From positions 11,594,001 to 11,658,000 of the forward strand of contig NC_071332.1 of the NCBI RefSeq assembly GCF_010183535.1: a stretch of 64,000 nucleotides of DNA, read 5' to 3'. The notes under the pieces were generated by a model. That model did not search any database. It was not told where the DNA came from and was given only the letters and a program-made list of their open reading frames with translations. Shown here in pieces: positions 1-11,176 of this stretch. The stretch is from Caenorhabditis remanei (lineage: Eukaryota > Nematoda > Chromadorea > Rhabditida > Rhabditidae). Numbering within the stretch: position 1 is the stretch's first letter; the number at the start of each line of letters is the position of its first letter. A program made the position numbers and the translations under genes.

Positions 1-260
1 AGGATTCGATCAATATTTTCTCAAAAACAAAAGTCCAGATGACATTCATATTTCAGTACTCACGAATACAATGAACAATTTAAAAAGTTAGGATGTTTTC
101 AATTATTCTTTTCATCTCTTTTCTCTTCGTGATAATTCTCATTGTTATTTTGATAATGAATGACAAAAAGTGAAATCTCTTGCATTCCATTGTTTTCCTT
201 GGCTAATGGGCAGGGGCGGTACATAAAAGTTTGGGTACATCACAACAGTTTGACACCGAG

Positions 261-267
261 TATAAAT
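261..267 (+). promoter_or_regulatory. TATA box of the small secreted-protein gene
   Basis: A TATAAAT heptamer sits 34 bp before the start codon at 301. This fits a short 5' UTR driven by a TATA promoter, as is common for strongly expressed structural genes in worms. The call rests on sequence and position only. Confidence 0.5.
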
Positions 268-300
268 GGAAAATTACTTGAACATTCCCAAACCTGTGAC

Positions 301-762
301 ATGTCTCGGTACTTTCTGCTTCTCCTGGTTTTCAATGTCATAACTTTCGAGGTACACAGCCAATACATCGGTGGAGGATGCGGATGTGGGTGAGTGTTTC
401 TTCCAAGTTCCTCGTGTTATATGTATGCCTGCAGAATGGGTGGATGTGGATGTGGTCAACCAACAATAATTGTACAACAATCACCTCCCCAATACATAGT
501 TCCACCACCTCCCCTACAATCACCTTCGGTTCAGCCAATTCCACCTCCTCCGCCTCCTATTTACGCTCCGCGTCCTCCGCACCCTCCACAACCCATATAT
601 CATCAAGCTCCACCTCCTCCTCCCATGTATTATCAAGCGCCTTCCCTTTATCATCAAGCTCCGCCCCCTCCACCACCTCCGATCCCTCCACCACCGATGC
701 AACCTTCACCTTACTACACGATGTATCCGACTGCCACCTTTAGTGGTGTTATGTATGGTTAG
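301..762 (+). CDS. Small secreted Gly/Cys- and Pro-rich protein
   Basis: Two exons (301-389, 435-762) give 138 aa. A 45-nt intron with GTGAGT donor and TGCAG acceptor joins them in frame. Residues 1-20 are a clear signal peptide (hydrophobic LLLLVF core, likely cleaved after HS). Next comes a short Gly-Cys block (GGGCGCGMGGCGCG) split by the intron. The rest is proline-rich with runs of 4-8 prolines and repeated YHQAPPPP / YYQAP units ending at a Tyr-rich tail. There is no catalytic domain. Such composition is typical of extracellular structural proteins (cuticle, eggshell or lumen lining), but the exact role is unknown. A TATA box lies 34 bp upstream, and an AATAAA at 1106-1111 could be its poly(A) signal. 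Reading straight through the intron in another frame gives a Ser/Thr-rich shadow, which I rejected. Confidence 0.82.
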
Positions 763-1240
763 AAGATTAAAATCTTAGTTGTTCCTTTTTGTTCTATTGA
801 TTTGTTCATTTCCTCCAGAAGGAATAAGTTATTTTGAGAAACAGTTAAGAGGAGGGAAAGTTCAGAGAAAAGAGAGTTTTGATGGCTGACAGCTTTGGCA
901 ATAGTCAGTCCTGGAATGGGACAGTTGTGGAAAAGCCTACATACTTTCATGTTTGCAGGAAAACTTGTTGACATTTGGAAGAATAATATACTTCGATCAC
1001 TGAACATTCTGAAGAAACAAACAGTGAAAAATGTAAGAAATAGAACCCAGACTTTTGTTTTTATTTTATTTTATTTTCATTTTACATGAATCAGAAAGCC
1101 AGTTCAATAAATCTACAAAAGCGATCATGAATTAGTTAAAGAATTAAATAAGACAATGAAGGCGAAGCCGGCGATAGAATTAATTTTTTTTTGAAGCAGC
1201 CTTTCTACAGAGCAGGTTTTTATATTGAATGCAAAAAAGT
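763..1240. other. Convergent intergenic region
   Basis: This space lies between two genes that end towards each other. It holds an AATAAA at 1106-1111 on the plus strand, suited to the 3' end of the secreted-protein gene. I see no further coding signal. Confidence 0.5.
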
Positions 1241-4200
1241 TTATACAAAGATCATTCCATCAAGATTAGGATGATTATTTATCTGTCTGGTGAGCTCAGC
1301 CACGTCTGCGTAACTTTCCATGTTGTAATCTCTTTCGTGATCCTTTCTGAAAAGAAGTGTTTGTTGATATTTCAGCATAACAAACATAATGGATTACAAC
1401 CGCATTATGAAAAATTCAGGTTAGTCAAAATAAGTACCTATAAAGTTCGACTGCTCCATCAAGTGTCTCCTTTGCTCGCTTGGCAGCAAGATGAGCATAA
1501 AGAACCGGAGCTGGCACAGAGACAGTTGTCGTGGTCCGGCAGAACGTGTAGGTAAGTGCATGTGTAAGTGTTGGCCAGAAAGCATCACGGCATTTCCAAG
1601 TGTTCCACAGGACGTAGTAGTGAGTTGGACGAGCCAATCCCACTTGACCGACTTGCGTAGTGAGGTAGAAGTCATAGTAGTTCTTCGTGGTCACTGTGTC
1701 CTCAACCAGAGTTCCAGGAAGGACATTGTATCCTTGTTCTTCGATTCCTTCTGATTCATTCGTCAAAAAGAACCGAGTATGATGTCTCTTCGTGACAACA
1801 ATGTAGGTGATGGTTGGTTGGTAGGCGGGGTCAATTAACCTACAAGCATTCTCAATATCAAGTTTCTCTTCATAAAGAATTCTCTTGAAGTCTCCTTCTG
1901 AGAATCCATCTCTGTAGACCACAATATGCGCTGGACGGATTGCATTATGAATAGTGAAATCATCAATGCGAGCTTTCACTTCATGTTTGAACATCACAAT
2001 TTTTTCTTCTCCGACACTTTGAAGTTTCGAGGTAGAACGATATTCAGTACATTCTATATCAATGTTTCCGACAATACTGGCTACTGACAACTTCCGAACT
2101 CCCGCTTCTGAATCCTTGCGATCTCGAGAGTTCGGATGGCAGACATCGACTCCAAGGATCAAAGTGGGACTCTTTGGATTTGTAACCTGTTTCCACGACT
2201 TGTGTTTTCCTTCACTGTCCAGTTTTCGATGAGTTGTTCCCACTTTTCCAAGGATTTTTTCAACAATAAGGCTTGTGAAATCAGAAGCCGGCAAGAACTG
2301 AAAACAATAATCTTGTTGGTTGTTCCATTAAAAATGGATACCTACCCCAATTTGATTGAACGTATCGAAGAGCATTCCTTGAGTGTAAATTCCTGATTTA
2401 TTGTCAGCCAAATACTTCACCACGTCTGAATGATTTCCTTTAACAATCTGAATAACTTCATCTTTAACTTACTGTAATCGTTACGAATGGAACTGTCCTT
2501 TTCCTTCAAAGTAGTAAATCTACTTTCGAAGATCACAAAACATATTGGAATTATGACTTCATCTTCCTCCTTTTTGTATTTTTCATCGATATGAGTGAGA
2601 AGAGATTGGAAATATTTATCGATTTCTTCTATTTCATTTTTGAGTTGCGAGAATTCCCAACTATTTTGAATGGCTGCTTGACCCATTTCCTCATTTTCCC
2701 ACACGACAGGCTGCCCAGCTTTTTCGATTGCTTTCATCAAGTTATGATAATTAGTACTGTAAACGGAATATTATTATGGATAGTATCTATCGTGTCACTC
2801 ACTCATCAATATCCGGAGCTTCATTCCTGCCCGGTGCTGCAATTTTCAAAATCGATCCCAAAAGTCTCTTCTTCAACTTCGGTGCATTTCTGTCTTTCGT
2901 TCTCACATATACAGAACCTTCCAAAACTTTCCTCATTGGCTCCCTGTCGAGTGCTTTCCACGCCCCTTCGGAGTGTTCGTCCGTGAATTTATCATTTCCA
3001 CCGTATACGACAGTTGGTGGTGGCAACACTGTTGCATTAACTTTTAGCATACTTTTCTCGATGACGACCCCAAAGTTTCTCATGAAAGCGTCGTTGTTGT
3101 CCACAGCGGCGGGGATATCTGTGATTGGTTTCTGAGAGATGATGTGTTGAAGAAGAATCCGACGCTGTCTGGCGGTGAACGAGGTCCTATTAATCATCAT
3201 AGCTTTCATTTCTCTAGTCGTGTATCCGTCGAAACGTTGAGGCTCAACAACCATGGTTACAAACTCCATGGGATACGCGATGAATTTCTTCGGTGACCGT
3301 TTTCGAATACAAGGGAGATTTGGATAACGAAGGCGGATGTTTTTCTCAGTGAGATAGTATTCCGCAACCGTTCTCTCTTTTTTAGTAGTGTCATCTATGA
3401 ATGTTTGTCGTTCAGCTGTTCCAACCAGTTCGAAAAATGTGAAATCATTCTTATTCTTTCTGTATCTATTATTTTCCTTCATATTTTCCTCTTCCCATTT
3501 TCGAGATTCGTCCTCTTTGAGGGCATTTTCAATGGTGTACCGAAGTAACATTTTGTTAAGAATTCTCTCCATAATTTTTTGATTTTTTTCGGTGACAGTA
3601 GATTTTATCAATTGTTTGTCCCATTTATCAGCGAATTCTTCATCACTGATCGTTTCACCCTGAATAATTTCAACGAGAAGTCGTATGATGGGATAGCAGG
3701 GACGAGTGAACATTGTTTGGGATACTGAAAGATATTTCATCAAACGGAACCGAATAGAACGGAAACTCACGATCATAACATGCAGTGATACCAGCTCTCA
3801 AATTCAATTTGATTCCAATCGAAATTCCGGTTCGGATGTCAATTCCATTTTGGAGTGACACAAATATTGGAGCTTTTTCGAATATGTCGTCATGTTGACG
3901 ATCTTGAATCATGAACATGTTCCGATTGAATACTTTGTATTTGTTTTTACATTTGCTGCAATTCATCATTTGAATTAAAATTATAAAGGTTTTGGTTCTG
4001 AAAAACTATGTTTTAAAAATGAAGGTCTGTTTCCTGTAAGCTAAACGTTTTCCATAGATTCTTTTCAATGTTTTTTTCACAAATAGGACCAATCGCAAAT
4101 TATACTATATGTATTAAATTCTAGAAATCAATCCGAAAATTGAACTTACTGTGGGAATCTGACACGAGAAGTGGCGATCGCATCAATGAGTGTGGAGAAA

Positions 4201-5000
4201 AGTTGACTATCAACATGCTCAACGGATTCTCCGAACTGGAAACTTCGAGTAAATTTGTAAATAAAATGATAACGTTCTTTGTTTCCGACGACTCCAGAAC
4301 CACAAGGAAGTTGCTTGGTTGACCACAACATGTTCACATCATTAAAAACGTAACTTGAGTCTGGTAGAAGAAATTCCGTTTTCTTGCAAATGTTACGAAA
4401 CGTTGGACCAGCTTCGTCTCGTTTAGTCCACAGTAGTTTGCCTTTTTTCACGTCAATATTGTACTCATAAATCGTGAATGATTGAGTTGGCAAGTGAACA
4501 AGAGCATGGTTGGTCCAGAGCTCTGTTTTCCATCCCAAAGTTTCTCTCTCAAACACAGATCCTTCTGGTCTTTCGAAGAATGTTTGTTTGTTGTGTGCCA
4601 TATCAGCTCGTGAAACTTGCATGTTCGGGTAATGAGCTGATCCAGCAAGATCTCCCCGATTGGCGATTCCTACAGACGATCTCTCGAATCGTGGCCGTGG
4701 TGGACCTTGTAGGGAATACATGTTCCCACCTCTCCCACCTCTTCTATGATTTCCGCCTCTTCCAACACTCATTTGTCTCATTTGACGAGAAATATCGCTT
4801 CCTCTTCTCCCATCTGAATGATGGAATTCACCTCGACTGTGTTGGTAACCTCGATGAGAACCTCCTCTACGATTGATGTTATTCTGACCACGAGGTTGAT
4901 CTTCATCGTCAAAGTTTTCCCGGCGTCCTCCAGATTCATATCCTCCGCCTCTCGGTTGTCCATAACTAGCATCCGAGTAGTTTCGACGTCCACGACTCAT
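1241..5000 (-). CDS. ergo-1: Argonaute, ERGO-1-like, tandem copy A
   Basis: Seven exons on the minus strand (4150-5000, 3771-3955, 2803-3724, 2473-2756, 2346-2425, 1438-2297, 1241-1346) give 1,095 aa with every junction in frame. The N-terminus is an Arg/Gly-rich disordered stretch. N and linker regions follow, then PAZ (around the VAEYYLTEKNIRLRYPNLPC block) and a full PIWI domain. The slicer residues are present: D825 (GVDVCHP), D904 (VVYRDG) and H1043 (LYAHLA), with a conserved Glu near 872-873 as candidate fourth residue. The protein should therefore bind a small RNA and may cleave targets. The PIWI motifs are of the AGO type, not the WAGO type. I assign ERGO-1 (26G-RNA Argonaute of oocyte and embryo) from this and from recalled linkage to unc-34; ALG-3/4 is the main alternative. 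An acceptor at 5019 precedes the ATG. Unlike copy B it has an extra 47-nt intron (2426-2472). Confidence 0.8.
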
Positions 5001-5859
5001 GATTAGTTCGCACGTTCTCTGCAAAAATTTAAAGTTAAAGAAAGTTAGTGCGAGTGAAGAAGAATCATAAAAACGGACAATGCAATAACGAGTAGGCTGC
5101 GAGAAGAGAGAAGACTCGGAAAGAAAGTGAAGGACAAGGTTTTCAAAATATTAGTCGATAGTTTTGTATACGAGGACAGACAACAAGTGAGTGATTTGAA
5201 AAACGAAACTGACATTGAGTTGAATTAAAAAATGGAAACAGATAACGGAGAGCGAAGTGTGAAAGTTGTGTTGTAGAAGGAGAGGGACAACGGGTGAAGT
5301 ATGAGAAGTTCGTGATGTGTTCATCAATAACTGAAGTAGACTATTTCAGAAAAGTCGGGATGCAAAGGACGTTGGTGGGACCAGACATGACATAAGTGAA
5401 CAAAGAGTGGGATACAAACTGATTAGAATCCATAATTTTAAAACCAAAGTTTGTATGATAAAGAGATTAAAAGGAACAAAAAGACAACTGGTTCGATAAT
5501 ACTTTCGATTTATTTGCACGTATAAGTTGTGATCAGAACCAAAAATGTTTGCAGAATAAAATAGTTTCTGCTTGAATTCAAGGTGGATGAAATTCAATGA
5601 GAATCGTACTTGAGAGTAGTTTTCAAGGGTGAGAAAGGTTTCAAAACATGTTTCAAAACAAAAGTACTTTGGAATTATTGAGGCACAGATAGAAGGCAGA
5701 ACAAATATTAAAAGGATGATTATAATAATTGGGGATTATTGAAAAGATCGAGATTATTAAAACTCAGAGGTGGGAGGACCATAGTAATATATAGAGATAG
5801 AATAAAATCAACAGATACAACACAAACAATAAGCGATGCTATACAAGAAATTGAGTTGT
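5001..5859. other. Spacer between the two Argonaute genes
   Basis: This 859-bp space runs from the end of copy B to the start of copy A. It is too long for a typical worm operon spacing (about 100 bp), so copy A probably has its own promoter here. I see no other gene. Confidence 0.5.
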
Positions 5860-8800
5860 CTAGACGAAGACCATTCCATCCAGACGTTGATGGTTGTTGA
5901 TGTTTTCGTTGAGGATAGCAACGTCTTGGTAGACATCCATGTCGAACTCCTTGTTGTCTCTCATTCTGAAAAAATCACTCTCAGTTTAATAAATAAATAA
6001 ATATATATATATATATATATATGTGATCTGCAGAAATGTTTTCACTCTGCGGTTTTAGTAATAAAGCTTACCCGAAAGTTACAAGAGCTCCATCAAGTGT
6101 CTCCTTTGCTCTCTTGGCAGCAAGATGGGCGTAAAGCACAGGTGCTGGAAGAGCAACAGTCGTTGTGGATCGGCAGAAGGTGTATGTGAGTGCATGGGTC
6201 ACTGTAGGCCAGAATGTTGGGAGACATTTCCATGTGTTCCACAGCACATAGTAGTGGGTAGGGCGAACTAGGCCCATTTCGCCGACTTGGGTAGCCAGGA
6301 AGAAGTCATAGTAGTTCTTCGTGGTCACTGTGTCTTCAACCAATGTTCCTGGACGGATGTTGAAGCCTTGCTCCTCGATTCCATCCAGCTCATCCTTGAG
6401 GAAAAATCTGGTGTGATGTCTCTTCGTGACAACAATGTAGGTGATAGTTGGTTGGAAAGCGGCGTCGATTGAGATGCAGGCATTCTCAATTGCGATTCTT
6501 TCTTCGTAGAGAGTTCTCTGGAAGTCTCCTTCTGACAATCCATCTCTGTAGACCACAATGTGTGCTGGGCGAATACCATTATGAATGGTGAAGTCGGTGA
6601 TTCGATTTCGGACTTCATTTTGTAGCATTACAATTCTTTCTAAACCAACACTTTGAATCTTGGAGGAAGCACGATATTCGTTGCAATCTAAATCGATGTT
6701 TCCAACAACACTGGCTACCGACATCTTCCGAACTCCAGCATCTGGGTCATCGCGATCACGTGGACTGGGGTGAGAAACATCGACTCCAAGGAACAAAGTG
6801 GGTTCCTTTGGTTCTGTTACTTTTGTCCAGGACTTGTGGTCACCCTCTCGCTCAAGTTTACGATGAGTTGTTCCAACTTTTCCAAGAATTTTTTCGACGA
6901 GGAGGCGAGTGAACTTACACGTGGATGGTGTCGACTAAAAAACAATTGGATCAATTGAACTTTCAAGAACACGATATATGTCTTAACCATGTAAAGAACT
7001 CACCCCAATATTCTGGAATGTGTCGTGCAACATTCCTTGAGTGAAGATTCCAAGGTGGATATCCGCCAAATATTTCATCAGATTGTAGTCGTTTCTGATG
7101 TGATTGGTAGTATTCACGAGAGTTGTGAACCTTCTTTCAAAGAGCACAAAACATATCGGGATAATGATTTCATCCTCCTTCTTGTATTTCTCATCGATGT
7201 TGGTCATGAGATCAACAAAGTAGTTGTAGATAACAGCTGGTTGATCTCTGGATTGGTTGAACTCTATAACACCTTGAATGGCTGCTTGACCCATATCCTC
7301 ATTCTCCCAAACGACTGGTTGACCAGCAGCTTCCAGTGCTTTCATCAAGTTATGATAGCAGGTACTGTAAACAGAATATTATTATGGATAGTATCTATCT
7401 TGTAACTCACTCATCAAAGTCCATAGGTGCATTGCTGGCCGGTGCTCCAATCTTCAAAATTGATCCCAACAGTCTCTTCTTTAGCTTTGGTGCCGACGGA
7501 TCTTTGTTTCTCAAGTATACAGAGTCCTCCAATACTTTACGAATAGGAATGTGATCGATGGCTTTCCAATCTCCTACGGAGTGCTCATCATAGAATTTAA
7601 CATTTTCACCGTATACGACAGTGGGCGCTGGGAGAATGGTAGCATTCACGGAGAGCATCTCCTTATCGATAGTGACTCCATGTCTCTTCATGTGAACGTC
7701 CGAGTTGTCGACTACTGGCGGAACGTCTCCAATTCTGTTCTGACTGATGACGTGTTGAAGAACAAGACGACGTTGTTTCGCGGTGAAAGTAGTCCAACGA
7801 ACCATGTCAGCCTTCATTTCAGTAGTTGTGGCTCCTTCATATCTTTTTGGTTCAGCAAGCAAGGAGACCAACTCCATTGGAAAAGCGATCAACCTGTTTT
7901 GATTTGCCTTACTCGGCTTCTTCTGGACACATGGTAGGTTTGGATAGCGGAGCCGAATATTTTTTTCGTTCAAATAGTATTCAGCAACCGTCATGGAAAC
8001 TCCCTTTTCATTAGTGAAAGATAATCGATCGGCAGGAGTCGTCAAGTCGTAGAATTTGAAATCTCTCTTCTGCGGAGGGTTTACATTATCAAGTGAATAA
8101 CACAGCTTCATTTTATGCAGAACTTTCATCATGTTCTTCTTATTCTCTTCTGTCACACGAGAATTTTTCAAGCTACTATCATAGCTTGTCTCGAACTCTT
8201 CATCACTGACAGTTGCATTAGCAATGAGATCAACGAAGAGACGAACAAGCGGATAGCTTGGACGAGTGAACAAGGTGTGAGATACTGAAAAATAGGTGTC
8301 ATTTGGAAGGGTACTGTAGCATTATTCTGATACTTACAATCATAGCAAGCAGTGATTCCAGCTCTCAAATTGAGTCTGATTCCAATTGAAAGTCCCATCC
8401 GAGCGTCCATTCCATTTCTCACTTGCATGAACAACGGAGCATTGTCGAAACTTTCCAACTCCGGGGGTTTGTGATCCAGAATCATGAACATACTTCTTTT
8501 GTAAACGGTGTACTTGTTTCGACACGTTCTGAAATTAATTCATGAAAAGTTGCACAGAAAACTCATTGAAATTACTTTGGATATCGACAACGAGCAGTTG
8601 CAATAGCATCGATAAGAGTGGAGAGAAGTTGACTGTCTCCCTGAGTGATGCCTTCTCCGAACTCGAAACTCCGAGTGTATTTATATAAAATGCTCTTTCT
8701 TTTGTCTCTAATTTCGCCTTGAGCATATGGAAGTTGATCAATCGTCCACAAAAGATTGACATCATTGAAGATGAAATCTGAAGATCTCGGCCACTGTTTT

Positions 8801-9462
8801 CTTCCTTCTGGAGAGTTACGAATTTCATGGAAGATAGGGGACACTTCTTCCTTTTTGTTGAGTACCTTCTTGTTGTTAAATACTTCAATGTTGTACTCGT
8901 GAATGAGATACTTCTCCGTAGGCAAGTGTACAAGAGCATGGTTGGTCCAAAGCTCTGTCTTCTTACCAACTTTTCCTTCAAACACACTTTTGCCTGCTGG
9001 TCGTTCGTAGAACTCCTGCTTGGTGTGCATCATGTCCTTCTTTGCCACCGGCTGTCTCGGATAGTGAGCAGATCCTGCGAGATCTCCTGGGTTTGCCACT
9101 CCAGCCGTTGATCTCTCGAATCGTGGCCGTGGTGGTCCTTGTTCGGAGTACCTGTTTCCTCCATGGCCTCCTCTTCCACGATTATCATCTCTTCCCATAT
9201 TCATTTGCCCCATCTGACGAGAAAGATTATCTCCTTGGTGATATCCACCACCTTGACGTGATCCCCCTCCATGACGATAGTCTCCGCCGCCACGTTGATC
9301 GTGGTAGTCATCACGGCGATCTCCATGCTGGGATCCTCCATGCTGGGATCCTCCATGCTGGGATCCTCCATGCTGAGATCCTCCGTGCTGTGATCTTCCT
9401 CCACTATGCTGACTTTGGCGGTCATCATTGAAGTTTCCACCGCCACCGCGGTTGTAACTCAT
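5860..9462 (-). CDS. ergo-1: Argonaute, ERGO-1-like, tandem copy B
   Basis: Six exons (8576-9462, 8338-8528, 7411-8284, 7004-7364, 6072-6934, 5860-5965) give 1,093 aa, all in frame. Residues 1 to about 110 are Arg/Gly/His/Ser/Gln-rich and include a GGSQH repeat encoded by a 15-bp minisatellite. PAZ is in exon 3 and PIWI in exons 5-6, with D823 (GVDVSHP), D902 (VVYRDG) and H1041 (LYAHLA) forming the slicer site. Copy A is clearly similar over the whole length and shares nearly all intron positions, so the two arose by tandem duplication. They have diverged well beyond the recent 10.5-kb duplication elsewhere in the window. Copy B lacks copy A's 47-nt intron, and its PAZ exon is 48 nt shorter. 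The acceptor just upstream of the ATG suits trans-splicing. As in copy A, ERGO-1 is the best family call but is not certain. Confidence 0.82.
5982..6023. repeat. AT-rich microsatellite, (AAAT)n then (TA)n
   Basis: Short AAAT units run into about eleven TA dinucleotides. The tract lies inside the last intron of Argonaute copy B, so it does not touch coding sequence. Confidence 0.9.
9321..9395 (-). repeat. 15-bp minisatellite coding for a GGSQH repeat
   Basis: Five head-to-tail 15-bp units (consensus CTCCATGCTGGGATC on the plus strand) lie in the first exon of Argonaute copy B. The first three are identical and the last two have drifted. On the minus strand each unit encodes Gly-Gly-Ser-Gln-His, so length changes keep the frame. 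Copy A has no matching array. Confidence 0.93.
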
Positions 9463-11030
9463 TGCTGGTGCTTAGTCGATCAACCTGAAAGATTTTAAAG
9501 TTTGGGCATAACTAAAGTTATAAGAATACGCGGATCAGAAGGGTTTCAAAAATAATCAGAATATAGTTTATAGAAACAATATTCACGAGAGATGGGGATG
9601 AAATACATAGGTGGATGCACGCGCACAACTCAGCAACACATGTTAAAACTCCGCCCATCGATGTGTTCGCGGTGCGGAGCCTAGCACCTTGCCAGTTGAA
9701 AGTGGAGTTTTGAGAAGACGTGCAGAGGGTTTTAAAATAATCTCGAGAGCTTCAAAAACAAAATGATAAAAACAAGAGAGATGAAAAGGATAAGCTTTGA
9801 AAATAATGATGAAGACCATTTTATTGTATAGGTTAAAAAAGACATTATATCGAAAGGTGAAGCCAGATTAAAGAAGGATGCTAACTGATTTATTTATTTT
9901 TTAAGAGCTAAAGAAGAAACATATCTATTCTCTCGGGACCCACTTGCGAACGCATAAGAGTTGGTAACTGTTCAGTGAGTGGGCAAAAAATTTGATTTAT
10001 TTTCAGATAAATATATAAAATTGAGTTTGGTATTGAGAAAAAAAAATTCAATTTCGTTTTCAAAGCCATGTATAGCTGACAAAAAGTGTAATTGATCCGT
10101 CAAAATACGTCAAGATCCATTTGAAAGTGAATAAACAAATAAGTGAGGGAGAAGAGAAGTGCGGAAAGAATCCATATGTCTTCTTCAAAAAGACTCGACG
10201 GGACAGCAATGAAGCCGTCGGCTAAAAATTGGAATGAAAAAACAGGAAGATATTTGGATGAATATCCTCAACTCTGTGGGATACTTTTTGTAGTGAAAAC
10301 GAGATATGAATGAATGTGAAGTTAGGGATACATCTCGCATTGAAGTCGATGTTTCCAAATTATTCATAAAATTGGAAATAGATTCGACTACTTTGATAAG
10401 AATGAGGGCGGAATAGTCCTGATAGTGCTACAATTATGAAGTAGTACGAATGAAGGAAACAATAGAGGAGTGCTGTTATCGGTGTGTCTGATTGGTAAAT
10501 ATCAATTGATAAGCACTGCACAACACTGTTCTTTTTGTGTTTGGTGTAAGTATGGACAAGTTGGTTGGTTTAGGGATAGAAGAGATGAAACTCTGTCTCC
10601 AAAACTTGGTTCATTTTCCACGCGAAACACACAAATTCTATTCGTTTGGTTGAAGAAAGGAGAAGAGTGAATGCGGAGAGCGAAGCGGGTGTTTCTCTCG
10701 ACAGTGTACGGCCTCTCGTCTTTCCATAGAGAAAGTAAGAGAAAGCATCAGCAAACCGGAGACTCAGACGACGAGAGGGATGAGAGAGTAGGAGTGTGAG
10801 GGTTGAATGGAGGTCAGCACCAACTGGCCCTCCGGAGCTTCCCCGTCCGACACGCCGTCTTTACGGACGTTCGGGCAAAAGTACATCAAAAAAGAGCAAC
10901 GATAAATGCAATGAGGGGCTGATAATAAATAGAGTTTCATGATAAGAATTACGTGCTGGCACTGCCACAGTGCTTTCTGAACATCTCGTTTTTAACATTC
11001 TTCTGTTAACCATCCTGTGTTCTACATATA

Positions 11031-11176
11031 CCGTAAAAACTGTATTAGAGCGACATGTCGCTCTATTTTTCAAATACACTGGGATAATCATATTCTTGAA
11101 TCCTGAGTATAGATGGGTGTCGTTCTATTAGAGATGTCGTTCTATTAAAGGTGTCGCTCTAATACAGTTTTTACGG
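11031..11176. mobile_element. Short inverted-repeat MITE with TA flanks (Tc1/mariner-like)
   Basis: The ends are near-perfect inverted copies: CCGTAAAAACTGTATTAGAG on the left and its reverse complement at the right, each followed inward by a GCGAC / GTCGC core. A TA dinucleotide flanks each side (11029-11030, 11177-11178), which is the Tc1/mariner target duplication. At 146 bp it has no coding capacity. Inner segments repeat a GTCG(C/T)TCTATT motif. Confidence 0.8.

Noticed and set aside
378..743. Ser/Thr-rich open frame of 121 codons
   Set aside because: It overlaps the proline-rich exon in another frame, starts inside an intron and has no signal peptide. The alternating composition is a shadow of the CCN-rich real frame.
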